Assembly: GCA_964621215.1 (NCBI GenBank)
Contig: CAZULF010000107.1
Span: 1-6,586 of the forward strand
Direction: 5' to 3'
DNA from: CAZULF01 sp964621215
GTDB taxonomy: Bacteria; Pseudomonadota; Gammaproteobacteria; UBA1113
DNA: 6,586 bases
Notes under the pieces: generated by a model
Databases searched by the model: none
Told to the model about the DNA's origin: nothing
Seen by the model: the letters and a program-made list of their open reading frames with translations, nothing else
Shown: positions 5,433-6,586 of the stretch, piece after piece
Layout: every line of letters starts with the position of its first letter
Numbering within the stretch: position 1 is the first letter of the stretch
Made by a program: the position numbers and the translations under genes

Positions 5433-6586
5433 GCTTTTTCTACTACTTCGCCAAATAGATATAGCTCTGGTTTTGCGGATAAAGAGCCTCTGGTGATGCG
5501 ACCAAAAAGTGTAGCGCTATGATGAACGCGAGTATCTCCTACACCGCCACCAATCGGATGAGTTTTGAGCTCAGCTTTAAATGTGCCATTTACCACGCGA
5601 GTTGAGCGTACTAAACCAGCGCCTGTACCAACATGACCGGTCTGCACACACGCCAAATGTTTTTTATAAAATGGACATTGTTTATCGGATACAGCTAAAA
5701 CACCATAAACAGTTCCTTTGGGTTTAGATATAGCTCCTTCGAGTAATGAAACAGTAGAAGTTTTAGGGGTTGCACTATCAAAAAATAAGTTTATGCCATT
5801 TCGTTGTCCAAACTCAACGCGTAAGTCGCGAAAATATTGAGATGTTGATGTTTTTCTTGAAGCATTTATCATGGATGCACCTGATGCTGTTGGTGCAGAC
5901 CTTTTATCATAACGACCGAAGTTGCGTTGGCCATTAGCTTTTTCTAATGTTTTAGGATTTCCCGGGTTTACGATTATCTCATTATCTTCATTGTCAGGCT
6001 CTGGGATATCCTCATTTGAGGTTGAAGAAATATCTGGCTCTAGTTTGTCAGAGAGCAATTGCATAAATATACAAAGCTTTTCATGCGCATTCTTAGCTAA
6101 CTCCCACGTACCGTAAATTGAAAATTTTTCAGCTTCAATAGAATGTGCCGTTGAATTGGGAAAGATAGATTGCAAGGTGGATTGTAATTCACTAACATGT
6201 GGGTAATTGCTTGGACAGGCAACAATAAGTTCCATCGATAAAAGCAAGTCCTTATTTCGCATAGAGTTAACATAAATGCTAAAGTCATCGCCTAAGGCAT
6301 TACGCAGAAGCTGAATTTCACGCTGAATAGCGCTTGAATTTTTCGTTTTAGAATTTAGACGAGAAATGTTGTTTTTTAAATGCGATATAATAGGTTTACT
6401 ATCAGCAACTACCGTTGTAGCCGGTATATGTAAGGCGCTGTAGTTCTGTGAAGAGGTGAGGGTGATTATTCCTGCATGTTTTAAGGAAATGTTTAATTCA
6501 CGTAGAATTTGATGTGTTGTCACGTCAGTCAATTTTTTGACCTTTTGTTTTTCGCTAGTAACAAGATAAAAATAATGATCCGATCT
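5405..6586 (-). CDS. Hypothetical protein, 5' end beyond window
   Basis: Not recognised. Read on the minus strand, the frame is open from the right edge (6586) to TGA at 5407-5405, giving 393 visible residues. The TTG at 6532-6530 is not a convincing start: 18 codons upstream (RSDHYFYLVTSEKQKVKK) remain open to the edge without ATG, so the real start is probably outside. No signal peptide or membrane helix is visible. The layout is a mostly helical polar N-terminal part (to about residue 183), a low-complexity acidic linker rich in Asp/Glu/Pro/Ser (188-206), then a basic, Gly-rich C-terminal part with two cysteines (304, 313), GHVGTGAG (317-324), IGGGVGDTRVHH (345-356) and a lysine/arginine-rich tail. 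A two-part protein of this kind could be a secreted effector or toxin with a C-terminal activity domain, but this is conjecture. It is convergent with the BRO/HTH pair. Confidence 0.7.
   Translation of the reverse strand, partial: RSDHYFYLVTSEKQKVKKLTDVTTHQILRELNISLKHAGIITLTSSQNYSALHIPATTVVADSKPIISHLKNNISRLNSKTKNSSAIQREIQLLRNALGDDFSIYVNSMRNKDLLLSMELIVACPSNYPHVSELQSTLQSIFPNSTAHSIEAEKFSIYGTWELAKNAHEKLCIFMQLLSDKLEPDISSTSNEDIPEPDNEDNEIIVNPGNPKTLEKANGQRNFGRYDKRSAPTASGASMINASRKTSTSQYFRDLRVEFGQRNGINLFFDSATPKTSTVSLLEGAISKPKGTVYGVLAVSDKQCPFYKKHLACVQTGHVGTGAGLVRSTRVVNGTFKAELKTHPIGGGVGDTRVHHSATLFGRITRGSLSAKPELYLFGEVVEKAHSKRAKST

Noticed and set aside
5922..6288. Short open frames on both strands inside the minus-strand hypothetical gene
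   Set aside because: Shadows of the longer frame with no independent start signals.

Overview
The window looks like a chromosomal segment of an AT-leaning gammaproteobacterium. The best anchor is a complete RecG helicase very close to the gammaproteobacterial form. The AT-rich codon choice, dispersed intergenic palindromes and PilS-like pilins would fit a Legionellales/Coxiellaceae-type organism, but that placement is inference from style, not proof.

Left part (1-1825): three consecutive same-strand genes for type IV prepilin-like proteins. The first is cut by the window edge. The second is complete and clearly paralogous to it, and both have the PilS-type layout: hydrophobic N-terminal helix, an (N/S)PWG motif, then a C-terminal cysteine pair. 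The third is a larger, cysteine-rich prepilin that starts 4 bases after the second gene's stop and is probably translated with it. The first two are separated by a paired REP-like palindrome (BIME-like, 433-510), which may tune relative expression. Together they look like part of a pilus locus with duplicated major-type pilins and a larger minor subunit.

Middle (1826-4211): a gene-free stretch of about 290 bases holds a second, different dispersed repeat with matching inverted ends (1829-2021) and a degenerate extra end copy. It is followed by recG, encoding the branch-migrating DNA helicase of recombinational repair, full length with all helicase motifs.

Right part (4212-6586): accessory in character. 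A BRO-N/DinD-like (phage antirepressor-type) gene has a plausible promoter and Shine-Dalgarno site, and carries a strong G/C palindrome inside its coding sequence. It is followed after 22 bases by the broken remnant of a small antitoxin-type HTH regulator (in-frame stop after 16 codons, then loss of the HTH body). A large protein of unknown function converges on this remnant from the minus strand. Its reading frame runs off the right edge, so its true start lies outside. The two coding ends overlap, so the junction near 5395-5432 looks like a rearrangement scar.

No rRNA, tRNA, CRISPR array, transposase or integrase gene was seen. The possibly novel items are the unrecognised minus-strand protein, the BRO gene/HTH remnant junction and the tandem pilin arrangement. 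I do not see convincing evidence for a complete new defence or mobile system.
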